Source: an uncultured Clostridium sp.
GTDB lineage: Bacteria > Bacillota_A > Clostridia > TANB77 > CAG-508
Assembly: GCA_948466265.1 (NCBI GenBank)
Contig: CAOJZU010000006.1
Coordinates: 10,370-74,369, forward strand
Direction: 5' to 3'
Length of the DNA stretch: 64,000 bases
Under the pieces are notes generated by a model that was not told the DNA's origin, did no database searches, and saw only the letters and a program-made list of their open reading frames with translations. The position numbers and the translations under genes are program-made. Below, piece after piece: positions 46,145 to 56,415 of the stretch (positions are counted from its first letter, which is position 1; each line of letters starts with the position of its first letter).

Positions 46145-47267
46145 TTATTTTATTCCTGTTTGCTTAATCATGCTATTGCTTATTGTTTTTACGCTTTCTG
46201 ATGGTATATATTCTTCTCTATCAAATAAGAATTCATGTAACTGTGTTACTTGTAATTCTAAGTTCTTTGGTACACCATACCAAACTTCTCCTGGTTTATA
46301 ATCTGCAACTTCAAATGGCCATCCCTTTGTTTCTTCTATTTCATAGCTTGCTGCTTGGGAAATCAGATACAATATCTGTGTTTTGCTAATATTTGTAGAT
46401 ACTTTTCCAAGTACTGTATTTGCTAAACTTGTAAGTTCACCAATGCTCATCTTTTTAGCCTTTTGAAATACTAAATTTAATACTTCTCTTTGTCTTTCTG
46501 TTCTCTTCCAATCTCCACCTGCTGTATATCTTATTCTTGCATAAGCTGTTGCTTGAACTCCATCTAATGTATATGTTCCACCTTTTGTTATATGCTTTGA
46601 CTTATGTCCTGTTGTCCTATTTACTTCATCTATATATTGATTTATATATCCTGCTTCTTCAGATGTTATATCAAGAGTTACTCCGACCTACTGCATCTAC
46701 CGCATCTACTACAACATTAAAATTTATTGCTACATAATCTGTTATATCTAAGTCTAAATTAGTATTAAGTGTACTCATAGAAAGCTGTGGTCCTCCTTGC
46801 ATGAATGCATGAGTAATCTTGTCAAATTTCTTAGTTCTTATATTTTGTAAATATGTGTCCCTGTACACAGAAGCAATTTTTACTTTTTTAGTATCTTGAT
46901 TTATACTTACAACCATTATAACATCACTTAGTGATCCATCATAACTATTTTTTTGATTTCTAGCATCAACACCAAATAAATATATATTTCTATATCCTGT
47001 TGCTTGCTGAACTCCCTCATTTACATCAATTTCTTCCTTTTTAAATGATTGATCTTCTTCTATTACTGTAAGCATGTTATAAGCATATCCTACTGCTACT
47101 CCAACAACCATTGCTAAAATCATAAAAAATATTGTAAAAAATGTTAAAATAACACGTTTTAATTTAGACTTTTTTTTCTTTTTTGTTCTTTTTCCATGCT
47201 TATTTTTTATATTTTTATTTTCTTTTTCTTCATCTTCATAATTATATTTCATTTGTTTATCAGTCAT
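46145..47267 (-). CDS. LytR-CpsA-Psr family protein (one CGG +1 site)
   Basis: 373 aa. A Lys-rich cytoplasmic start (residues 1-38) is followed by a membrane helix at about 38-60 and the LCP catalytic domain. The domain has FGVDARNQ, ASVYRDTYL and KITHAFMQGG, then DAVGGVTLDI, where the second Gly is the skipped site at 46685, and ARIRYTAGGDWKRTERQ after it. LCP enzymes attach teichoic acids or capsule to peptidoglycan from the outer face. GCG GTA next to the site is off-frame and not shifted. Confidence 0.93.
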
Positions 47268-47364
47268 TTGTTATTTACTCCTTGCATTTTTAGATATCTT
47301 TTTTTATTATATATTAATATGTATCAAAAATCAACAAAATAAATAAAATATTAATATTTACATT

Positions 47365-49070
47365 TTACATCCTATCTGGCATTTCTATACCTAAAATTTT
47401 AGCTCCATTTTTTAATACTATATTTACCATGTAAGTCAGATACATTCTAGCATTCGCTACACATTTATCATTTACTAAAATTTTATTTTTATTATAGAAA
47501 GCACTATAATTTTTCGCCAAATCTATCAAATATTTTGATAATAAATATGGTTCATTTTTTTCTGTAACACTTATCAAAACATCTTCAAATTCATATATAT
47601 TTTTTAATACTTCTATTCCTTCGTTATCTAAAAGTTTTGTTACATCTATGTTTTCAGTATCTATTTCAAATTCAGCATTTTCAAGTATGCTCTTAGTTCT
47701 AACAAAAATGTATTGTATATATGGTCCGAGTTTCTCCTTGGAAATTAAGGATAATATCCCAATCAAAAATTTCATCTTTAATTCTGCTATTTGATAAATC
47801 ATTAAATATTATAGCTCCAAGACCTACTTTTCTTGCAATTTCTTCTTTATTCTCAATTTCAGGATTTTTCTCTTCTATAATCTTACTTGCTCTTTGAATA
47901 GACTCATTTAAAAGGTCAGAAACTTTTATTACGTTTCCTTCACGTGTTGACATTTTTCCTGATTTTAAATGTACCATTCCATATGATACGTGTTCTAGTC
48001 CATTTATATATTTGGGGTCAATATCTAAAAGCTTTGCCACTTCAAATATTTGTTTAAAGTGTAGGTTTTGCTCATATGCAACAACATATAAACATTTATC
48101 AAAATCATATTCTCTTGTTCTATAAAGAATTGCTGCTAAATCACGTGTTGCATAAATGCTAGAACCATTTGACTTACAAATCATACATGGAGACATACCT
48201 TTATCACTTAAGTCGATTATTTTTGCACCTTCTGATTCTTGAAGTTTCCCTGTTTTTTCTAATTTATCTATTACTTCTTTCATTTTATCTGCATAAAACG
48301 CTTCTCCATTTAAAGAGTCAAATTTTATATTAAGTAAATCATATATTTTGCTAAACTCTTTTAAGCTTAGTTCTTTCATTTTTTTCCATAGAGATACTTC
48401 ATATTCTTCACCGTCTTCAAGTTTTTTAAAATTATCTCTACAAATTTCAAGTACATTTTCGTCTTCTTTACAAAGTTCATTTATTCTTACATATATCTTT
48501 GTTAAGTCATCTATTGGGTTTTCGAAGTCATACTCTTTATGCCATCTTTTATAGCCTTCTATCATTTTACCAAATTGGGTTCCATAGTCACCTAAATGAT
48601 TGACTCCGAATAGTATTATATCCCAAAGTTTTATATGTATTATATAGTGCATGTCCTATAAGTGTTGTTCTTAAATGTCCTATATGAAAAGGCTTTGCAA
48701 TATTAGGAGAAGAATATTCTACAATGATATTTTTACCTTTTCCAATTTCAGATTTTCCATACTCCTCTTTTTTTTCTTTTATCTCCTCTATTACAGTCTT
48801 TGCCAATTCTTCTTTATTTACAAAAAAGTTTAAATATCCACCTACAACATCTGTTTTTTCTATTAAATTGTTAAGTGTAATTTTAGAATTTAACTCTTCT
48901 GCAATCATTTGTGGCGATTTCTTTAAAGTTTTTGCAAGTCTAAAACAAGGAAACGCATAGTCTCCTTGTGTATAATCTTTTGGAATTTCAATACTTTTTT
49001 CTATGTCTATATCATTTTGTTCTAATACATCTGATATGATTTTCGCAATTTCTTTTTTAAAATTTATCAC
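47365..49070 (-). CDS. argS: arginyl-tRNA synthetase (two CGG +1 sites)
   Basis: 567 aa. [14 protein letters not shown] is the HIGH motif and [11 protein letters not shown] the KMSK motif. Skips at 48608 and 47728 restore [12 protein letters not shown], just after HIGH, and FQGETGPYIQY. The enzyme charges tRNA-Arg, and CGG appears to have no arginine meaning here, so the tRNA-Arg set it serves is of direct interest. GAC GGT near 48411 is off-frame. Confidence 0.95.
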
Positions 49071-49101
49071 TTTGAATTCTTCCTTTTCTCTATTTTTTGT
49101 T

Positions 49102-50236
49102 CTAGTCCCCCAACGCTATACCAATATTTCTAGCTGTTTTAACTAAGTCTCCATCTAATGCAACTCTTCTTAAATTGCTTTGTTTTGTATTTCCTGAAAC
49201 TGCACCAATTTCTTTATTTTCTCCAACAACATCTTCTAGTGGCACTGAATCTAATTTCCCGCTTTTCAAAACTGTAAGCACACCAAATTTTCCGTTCTAG
49301 TGCAAGTTCCATAGCTTTTGAGCCATATTTAGTTGAAAGCACTCTATCATATGCTGTTGGTGTTCCTCCTCTTTGCATATATCCAAGTGTTGTATTTCTA
49401 GCTTCTAATCCAGTTAACTCTTGAAGTCTACTTGCAACCATTTCTCCAATTCCACCAAGCTTTGTATTATCTACACCTTCACCGTTATTTCTTGTTCCTT
49501 TTACTGTTAAATCTCCACCTTTTGGCATTGCTCCTTCTGCAACAACAACCAAGCTAAATCTCTTTCCTCTTGCAATTCTATCTTTTATCTTATCTGCAAC
49601 TTTTTCTAAATCAAATGGTATCTCAGGAATAAGTGCAACATCTCCTCCTCCTGCTATTGCAGATTCTAGAGCTATCCATCCTGCATATCTTCCCATAACT
49701 TCTAATACCATTATTCTATGATGTGTTTCTCCTGTTGAATGTAATCTGTCTAATGCTTCCATTGCAACTGAAACTGCTGTATTGTATCCAAATGTTATAT
49801 CTGTACATGCCACATCATTATCTATAGTCTTTGGAACTCCTATTATATTTATTCCTTTTAAATATAGATCTCTTGCAGATTTTTGTGTTCCATCTCCTCC
49901 AAGTGTAAATATACAATCAAATTCATCTTTTTTTACATTTTCAACACATATATCAGATAAATCTTTATATACTGTTTGTCCATTTTCTTCTACTTTATAG
50001 TTAAACACATTTGCATTTGTAGAAGAACCTATTATTGAACCTCCTTTATATAAAATTCCTGATGCATTTGTATATGAATCAAGTTCTACATAATTATTTT
50101 CAAGTAATCCCTTATATCCTTCTATTACACCATAACATTTTATTCCGTTATTTTCTGCTGTTTTTACAATTCCCCTTATAACTGCGTTAAATCCTGAAAC
50201 ATCTCCTCCATTTGCTAGTATTGCTACTTTTTTCAT
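49102..50236 (-). CDS. pfkA: 6-phosphofructokinase (one CGG +1 site)
   Basis: 377 aa from ATG 50236, which has AGGAAG 6 nt upstream. [21 protein letters not shown] opens the fold. [10 protein letters not shown] has the Gly that in ATP enzymes follows GGD, while VPKTIDNDV with Lys is typical of pyrophosphate- or mixed-donor group III enzymes, so the phosphoryl donor is uncertain. [11 protein letters not shown] is conserved. The skip at 49294 restores [19 protein letters not shown] nearby is off-frame. Confidence 0.93.
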
Positions 50237-50457
50237 CTGACGCTTCCTTCCTTTCATATGTTTTTAATTTGTCTATTATATTCTATCCAAAATACTAAAG
50301 AATTACAAGCCTTTTCTTGAAATTTTTGTACATTTGACTTTTTTATGTAAAAAATATATAATTTTTGGTAGCCAATTGCTTTTTGGTATCTCCATTTTTA
50401 GCTACATCAGGAGAGACATTCTTTGGCAAATACTTTTGAAATGGAGGAATTTTTGTT

Positions 50458-50763
50458 ATGCGGAAATACATAGTACAGTTATACTTTTTAGTTAGAATTT
50501 TGTCATTTCTTATTTATGTACTTATTATTTGTGTTTTATCAGACCGATTATATTCGGATGGGTGGGATCCTTCTTGTACTATACTTTATTTAGCATTTGC
50601 TATTTGTACATCAGTTAATGTGTATATTGGGTATAAAATCTTTACCTTGAATAATAACACAACTAGTAAAATACGGCGTAGTTTTTATACAATTACAGAC
50701 CTTATTTTACATTTAGGTATATTTTTATATATTACCTTCAGTATTATACAAAGTTTTCGCTAA
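50458..50763 (+). CDS. acquired small membrane protein; uses zero-frame CGG
   Basis: 101 aa with three predicted membrane helices and a polar loop (SDRLYSDGWDPS). No family recognised. It has a GGAGG-like site upstream and a good terminator downstream. It carries CGG as codon 2 and again at 50674-50676, both apparently arginine (MRKY, KIRRSF). Under the host +1 rule, translation would end at codon 5 (ATG GGA AAT ACA TAG). Together with its plus-strand placement at a convergent gap, this suggests recent transfer. It is probably not expressed properly here. Confidence 0.55.
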   Translation: MRKYIVQLYFLVRILSFLIYVLIICVLSDRLYSDGWDPSCTILYLAFAICTSVNVYIGYKIFTLNNNTTSKIRRSFYTITDLILHLGIFLYITFSIIQSFR

Positions 50764-50785
50764 TTTTGCATAACACAAGCATTGC

Positions 50786-50823
50786 AAAAAGTACACGCCA
50801 ACTTAACTTAGCGTGTACTTTTT
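50786..50823. terminator. bidirectional terminator after the acquired membrane gene
   Basis: AAAAAGTACACGC at 50786-50798 pairs with GCGTGTACTTTTT at 50811-50823. It lies between convergent genes. Confidence 0.85.
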
Positions 50824-50837
50824 GTTTTTATTACATA

Positions 50838-52601
50838 CTATCTTTCTTCTTCTACTTCTCTTTTTCTTTTTCTATATAAATCAATCTTATTATGAATAGC
50901 TTTTTGTGTAAGCCATGCAAGTATTGCAGGCATCAACGCCATTCTTACATTTATATACATCTTGTCTTTAGTATCAACATCAGATCTAAGATTTGCTACT
51001 TCTAAATGTGCATCAATTAATCTTCTCATATCTCTAATATTTAATGCACCACTTACACCTTGTAATGGTCTACTAAACTGTGTATGTGTCATATGTGGTA
51101 CTGCTTTTATCTTTTTATCTGTTCTTGTAAATAGTTCTATCTTTTTTGGCAAATCTTCAAATATGCAATTTTCTTTAAATCTTATCTTTTTAGGTCTTTC
51201 ATATAAGCTTCTTCTTGCACAAATATCCCATATTTGTCCAGCAGTATCCACTCCTATTTGAAAAAATCTTGTTTCTTGCATTTTCCCTGTGTTAATCTTT
51301 GTGGTTCTAACTGGTTTTTCTTCAAAATCTAGTCTTGTTAATTGATATCCTAGTGAAAAAACATCAGCTTCAGGATTTAATGCAATAGTTCTAGAAATGC
51401 TTTTTAGAGCATCTTCATTTAATATATCATTAGCATCTAAAAACAATATATAGTCTCCTGTTGCATTATCTAACCCAACATTTCTTCCACCTCCAACTCC
51501 GTTATGTCCTTCCATTGTATGAAACGTTTTTATTTTGCATCCTAATTCAAGATTCTCTTCACAAAATCTTTATACACATTGTTTTGAATTATCAGTAGAT
51601 CCATCATCTATAACAAGTATTTCAATATTATTGTAATTTTGTGACTTTATACTATATAAAGCATCCTCAATATAATTTTCCTCATTTTTCATTGGCATAA
51701 TAATTGAAAAATTAGCTTCAAACTCATCAGCTGTATCATATATTATTTTTTTATATTCACTAAAAGCATTGAATTCTACTAATTTTGTTTTAGATTTAGT
51801 TGCTTGAATTCTTTCATTTTCTTTAGGTGTTAAACTCCATGGCTTTTTAGCCCCTATAAAATGATAGCATGCTGGCGTTATGCCCAATTTTTCTTTGTAA
51901 AAATCTGAATAATTAGCAAACACATTAAATTTTTCATCAAGATGCAATTCTTCTTTGTTTTTCCAATCAAAAAATTCTTCTAATACATCTTGGTCACCTA
52001 TACCCTGAAGACTTTTACAAATATTATATTTTAATAAACTTATATTAGAAAAAAATCTTTTCTTCTCTTGTCTATGCGGTTTTTTTAGTGTTGTTTTTCT
52101 TTGACTCATATCATGCATTGTATCAATTAGTTTTTGCCTAATTCCATCTTCAGGTTCAATAACCATCACTCCCGAGTTTAATTCATCCCAATACTTATTA
52201 CCCGGAAAACTTTTTCCAGAGGCTACAGCTGACATATTTTGTTTTTCAAATAATTCATCAATATTTTCAGCTACATATATATCACTATCTAAATATACAA
52301 CCTTATCATAATCTGTTAAATCAAAAACATTAAATTTATCAAATGTATTATTCCAATGCGGAAATAACTTGTTTTTTGATTTTATTGCTTGAGGTACATT
52401 TACTTTTGGCATAGTTTTTACAATAATTCCATTTTGCTTTAATCTGTCTATTGTTTCTTTTTTTATTTCTTGATTTACTATTACAACAAAATCAGATACA
52501 TTAGTATTTGTTTTTTTTATTGAATCAAATAAAGCTAGAACCCCTGGCAAATAAGCATCTGTGCTTAATATAGTTGTATAAGCATATTTTTTAGCTACCA
52601 T
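50838..52601 (-). pseudogene. GT8-GT2 fused glycosyltransferase interrupted by an in-frame TAA
   Basis: One 588-codon frame, with a TAA at 51572-51570. Before it lie a GT8 domain (residues 5-240; YLDSDIYVAE) and the start of a GT2 domain (SIIMPMKNEENYIEDALYS, DDGSTDNSKQCV). After it the same frame continues with RFCEENLELGCKI, then GGGRNVGLDNATGDYILFLDAND, the rest of GT2. The break is a substitution, not the CGG type. A sense codon such as GAA is expected there. It could be a pseudogene, a split pair (a start is possible at 51515), or read through. The GT2 half would lack its nucleotide-binding part alone. Confidence 0.75.
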
Positions 52602-52730
52602 TATAAATCTTCCTCACAAACTTATTTTTTTATATGATTATACCATAAAATAACTATATTTTCAATGTTTCCATAATATTTTTATGTAGATAATATATAA
52701 TTAGTATCTATATAATCCCGCATAGCATAA

Positions 52731-52812
52731 ATCGAGTAGAGGATAACACTTAATGTGTTTTTCCCCTCTCACACCACTGCATGCCGTTCGGCACAGGGAA
52801 GTTCGATAGAAT
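52731..52812 (-). mobile_element. 3' end of a group II intron (domains V-VI) remnant
   Basis: On the minus strand: TGTGCCGAACGGCATGCA, then GTGGTGTGAGAGG, and the end CCTCTACTCGAT. This is the usual domain V, linker and domain VI ending of one clostridial intron type. No reverse transcriptase reads directly into it; the nearest is 3.6 kb upstream, with other genes between. A second copy of the ending is at 60401. This is a recognition from memory of the motif, without a structure model. Confidence 0.65.
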
Positions 52813-52865
52813 TAATACTTTAACAGTATACACTAGAAAGGCTTAGGTAACCTAAGCCTTCTAGT

Positions 52866-54534
52866 CAGACTGTTGACAAAGTATAAAAAATTAGCCAACA
52901 GTCTTTTCTTTTTAGAAAAAATGTAGTAAAATAAAAATATCCTAAATCTGAACAATTTGGATAGAAAGATGTAGATTTTCTCAGGAATATCTGCATTTTT
53001 TCTTTGTTTATGATATAATTTAATTGTTCAGATTTAGGAGGTATGAAAGTATGATAAATGTAAAAAAGAATGTTCAAAATGAATTGATATTGTATACATT
53101 AGAAGATTTAGTACCAGAAAATAGTTTGTATAGAAAAATAGATAAATATATTGACTTTAATTTCATATATGATGAAGTAAAAGATTTGTACTCTCAAGAT
53201 AATGGTCGACCAAGTATAGATCCAGTTGTATTGTTCAAACTAGTTTTCATTCAAGCGTTGGACGGTTTGAAATCAATGAGAAAAACATGTGAAAAAATAA
53301 AAGTAGATGTTGAATATAGATGTTTTTTAAAAATACCATTTGGAGAGGATACGCCACACTATTCAACGTTTAGTAAGAATTATGAAAGAAGATTTAATGA
53401 TAGTGATGTATTTGAGAAAATATTTATCAATATAGTAGAACAAGCAATTAATTTTAATTTGGTAAAAGGAGATACATTTTTTACTGATTCCACACATAAA
53501 AAAGCAAATGCAAATAAAAACAAATTTAGAGATGAACTACAATGTTCTGTCAAAAAACGTAGAGAGTGGTTAGAAGAAGAGATTAACGAAGAAAGAAGAA
53601 AACAAAATAAAAAGGAATTTGAATATAAAGATGAAATTGAAGAAAAAGAAGTTAAAATAAGTACTACAGATGAAGAAAGTGGATATTATCATAGAGACCA
53701 TAAAGAGAAAGGATTTATGTATTTAGATCATAGAACAGTAGATGAAAAATGTAATATCATTGTTGATTGCTTTATCACAAAAGGAAATGTTCACGATTCT
53801 TCTCCATTCATTGAAAGAGCAGAATATATAAGAAATACATTTGGTTTTCAGGCTACAAGATGGGCATTAGACTCTGGTTATGATACATTAGATATAAAGA
53901 AATACTTACATGATAATAATATATTTGGAGTTATTGGATATAGGAGATATCCAAAAGGAGACAGTAAGATTAACAAAAGTAGGTTTAAATATAATAAAGA
54001 AGCAGATTGTTATGTTTGTCCTGAAACAGGAGTAATACTATCATATACAGGAAGAATAGATAGACAAGGATATAAAATGTATTCAGATAAAGAAAACTGT
54101 AAGGAGTGTCCAGATATAAGGAGATGTTGTGAGAAACAAGGATATAGAATAATAAGAAGACATATAAAGCAAGAATTGAATGATGAATTTAGAAATAATC
54201 GAATATCTGAAGAAGGCAAAGAATTATATAAAATGAAAAAAGAGAAAATAGAGAGAAGTTTTGCAGATAGTAAGCAAAATCATGGATATAGATATGCAAT
54301 GTATAAAGGAATAAAGAAAAATCAGAATTATACATGGCTAATTTGTGCTGCACAAAATATGAAAAATATAGTTACTAAGATTACAAAGCAACGAAGTTTA
54401 TCAGGAAATACTCCTCCTAATAGTCGAAAATCTAGAAAAAAATCAAAAATTTATTTAACTATAACATTTTTAATACTTTTATGTGAAAACCCCAGAAAAA
54501 TATCAAAATTCTTCTGGGGTTTGTCAATACTCTG
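52866..54534 (+). mobile_element. IS1182-family insertion sequence
   Basis: The terminal inverted repeats are CAGACTGTTGACAAA (52866-52880) and its imperfect complement (54520-54534; 12 of 15 identical). The element carries one transposase whose stop codon lies inside the right repeat. Palindromes flank it: 52838-52860 on the left and a GAATGGAGTG hairpin at 54538-54565 on the right, so it may target hairpins. A terminator hairpin (54488-54521) overlaps the 3' end of the transposase. Confidence 0.85.
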
Positions 54535-54535
54535 A
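53051..54535 (+). CDS. IS1182-family transposase
   Basis: 494 aa from ATG 53051 with AGGAGG about 12 nt upstream. The N-terminal DUF772-type region has GRPSIDPVVLFKLVFIQALDG. The DDE residues are the D in TFFTDSTHKKANANK, the D in WALDSGYDTLD and the E in EKIERSFADSKQNHGYRYA. The Cys-rich CKECPDIRRCC segment is also family-typical. The frame is intact and contains no zero-frame CGG; GAC GGT is off-frame. It could therefore work in this host whatever the meaning of CGG. Confidence 0.93.
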   Translation: MINVKKNVQNELILYTLEDLVPENSLYRKIDKYIDFNFIYDEVKDLYSQDNGRPSIDPVVLFKLVFIQALDGLKSMRKTCEKIKVDVEYRCFLKIPFGEDTPHYSTFSKNYERRFNDSDVFEKIFINIVEQAINFNLVKGDTFFTDSTHKKANANKNKFRDELQCSVKKRREWLEEEINEERRKQNKKEFEYKDEIEEKEVKISTTDEESGYYHRDHKEKGFMYLDHRTVDEKCNIIVDCFITKGNVHDSSPFIERAEYIRNTFGFQATRWALDSGYDTLDIKKYLHDNNIFGVIGYRRYPKGDSKINKSRFKYNKEADCYVCPETGVILSYTGRIDRQGYKMYSDKENCKECPDIRRCCEKQGYRIIRRHIKQELNDEFRNNRISEEGKELYKMKKEKIERSFADSKQNHGYRYAMYKGIKKNQNYTWLICAAQNMKNIVTKITKQRSLSGNTPPNSRKSRKKSKIYLTITFLILLCENPRKISKFFWGLSIL

Positions 54536-54633
54536 AAGAATGGAGTGAAAAACACTCCATTCTAAGTTATAGGAAAAGTATTGTTGATATGGTTACATAC
54601 TAACTTGAGTAAAAAATGTCAAAACCTTGTTCA

Positions 54634-55131
54634 TCACACATCAAGTATATACGGCGAAGCAAAAACGGCAAAAGCATAGGGAAGATCCTTTGCGTTAAAC
54701 TTAACCTGTATCTGATAGTCTCCGCCTGCCCAAAAACTGGCATCAGGATCATAATCGAAAACAATCTGCATTGTTCTCGTTTTATCTCCTGTCATAGAAA
54801 GATACCGATTCCACACTCTTGTGTTATTTTTGTACATTGATACTGTTCCCATTGCGTTTGACTGAACCAAGAAATACAAATATGCACCGCCTTCTGGAAC
54901 AGAAAAGGTAACATATATAGTGTATTCATCTGTCTGACCTGAGCGATTTACAAGAGTGCCGTAGTCAGCTGACAGAGTTATCGGCTCTCCATCAGCAGTA
55001 TAAGCTGAAATCTCGCTGATCTTTGCAGTGGTATTTCCCTCAGTTTCAGCTGCAAGGGCAACCGTAGAAAAAGAAGATGTCATAGCAATAGACATCATCA
55101 GAGCTATAATCCGTTTGTAGATTTTTTTCAT
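54634..55131 (-). CDS. acquired secreted protein; uses zero-frame CGG
   Basis: 165 aa from ATG 55131, with AGGAGG 6 nt upstream. The signal peptide spans about residues 1-28 and ends VALAAE. The mature part is a beta-rich domain (EYTIYVTFSVPEGGAYLYFLV, YQIQVKFNAKD), family unknown. Codon use is clearly GC-richer than the backbone. CGG at 55113-55111 and 54807-54805 stand for arginine (YKRIIA, WNRYLS). Under the host rule the first would give AAA GGA TTA TAG, a stop after eight codons. It is probably newly acquired. Confidence 0.6.
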   Translation of the reverse strand: MKKIYKRIIALMMSIAMTSSFSTVALAAETEGNTTAKISEISAYTADGEPITLSADYGTLVNRSGQTDEYTIYVTFSVPEGGAYLYFLVQSNAMGTVSMYKNNTRVWNRYLSMTGDKTRTMQIVFDYDPDASFWAGGDYQIQVKFNAKDLPYAFAVFASPYILDV

Positions 55132-55348
55132 CATTAACCTCCTATGATTTTGTCTATATACTTTTCCTATACTATTACAAAAATACTAGTAATGTACCAG
55201 TATCAGTGTAACTAATATTACCATTAATAAGTAAATATCTTAATTAGGATAATAACATAATTACGCGGTTTTTGTCAATATGTTAATCTTTGTCTTTTTT
55301 ACTCTTTTATTTCTGAATTATGACATTCTATAATTTAAACTTATTTAC

Positions 55349-55378
55349 TTGATATTATATTATATGTTATAGTATAAT
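55349..55378 (+). promoter_or_regulatory. promoter of the small coiled-coil protein gene
   Basis: TTGATA at 55349-55354, an 18-nt spacer and TATAAT at 55373-55378, followed by AAGGAGGG before the start. The rest of the 55135-55402 gap is AT-rich and featureless. Confidence 0.65.
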
Positions 55379-55402
55379 ATAATTTATAAGGAGGGAAAAT
55401 AA

Positions 55403-55678
55403 ATGAAAAAAATTTTAGGCATTGTAGTATTTGTATTAATTACTCTATTAGGATTAGTTGTATTTATTAGCTATCATTCAATAAAAATTTCTAATAGTTT
55501 CCAAAGTAGTATTTACTCAAGAGTAAATTGGGACAAAAATCTAGAAGAAATAAAGAAAGATAATCAAAGAGCTAAAGAAAAAAACTCAAATGCATTAAAT
55601 ATAGAAGAAATAGAAAAGTATGAAGAAGACTTGAAAAATATGGAGAAAGAACTTGAAACATTGGTAAAAAATCAATAA
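55403..55678 (+). CDS. small membrane-anchored coiled-coil protein
   Basis: 91 aa. Transmembrane helix at about 4-25, then a Lys/Glu/Asn-rich tail predicted to form a coiled coil (EEIEKYEEDLKNMEKELETL). It has its own promoter and a strong ribosome site. The stop overlaps the convergent gene's stop by 7 nt. No family recognised. Confidence 0.7.
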   Translation: MKKILGIVVFVLITLLGLVVFISYHSIKISNSFQSSIYSRVNWDKNLEEIKKDNQRAKEKNSNALNIEEIEKYEEDLKNMEKELETLVKNQ

Positions 55679-56369
55679 GTAGTCTTTTCTTGTATTTTGT
55701 TTTTACATTGCTCTAATAAATTTATTAATTGATTGTATCTCTCATTATTAAGTTTGGTTACTATTTGTTTATAAACTAAATAATCATTTCTAACAATATG
55801 TATTTCATTACTATATATTTCTATTACTGTTTCGGTAATATTGTCACTTTTATTTTTATATTGATAGTTTGAAATTCCTTGAGGTACATATTTATTTTCC
55901 TTTGACAAGTCAGTACTAATATTGTCATTGTTCAAATTTATACTATCTAAAATATTTAAAATACTTACCCATTCTAAATCTGACAATATATATTCTTCAG
56001 AATTATCTAAAGATATAAGCATTAAATTTTCACTTAAGGTCTGTAAATTTCTTCCTAAAAATTGCACTGATTTAACATTTGGGAGTCTTATTGGATATCT
56101 ACTTTCAACAGCCCCTTTTTTATTAACAATATGGATAGTATCACCCACTTTTAAATCTGATTTATCTATTTTATTATCTTTATATACTTCATTACCTAAA
56201 TAAAAACTATATCGTTCTTGATTAGTTCCAATTATATCAATCCTAGTATCATTTATTGTACTAATAACACCTATATGTTCTTCTCGCATAAATGCTCTCA
56301 TTACAATTACTACAACCATTATTATTATTAAAATAATGCTTAATAATATAGTACTTCTTTTTTTCCCAT
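55672..56369 (-). CDS. membrane protein of unknown function, probable A-run indel near its start
   Basis: A 215 aa frame is open from 56319. Upstream, the same frame encodes KKRSTILLSIILIII but has no start codon. An ATG at 56369 with GGAG 6 nt before lies one base out of frame, just before a run of seven A (56358-56364 on the plus strand as T). One more A would give a 232 aa protein with a normal start and an N-terminal membrane helix. The mature part is soluble (RYPIRLPNVKSVQFLGRNL and so on). No domain recognised. The indel may be a sequencing slip or true slippage. Confidence 0.6.
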
Positions 56370-56415
56370 ACTTAACTCCAATTATTTTTATAATATCACA
56401 AATAAAATAAAGTGT

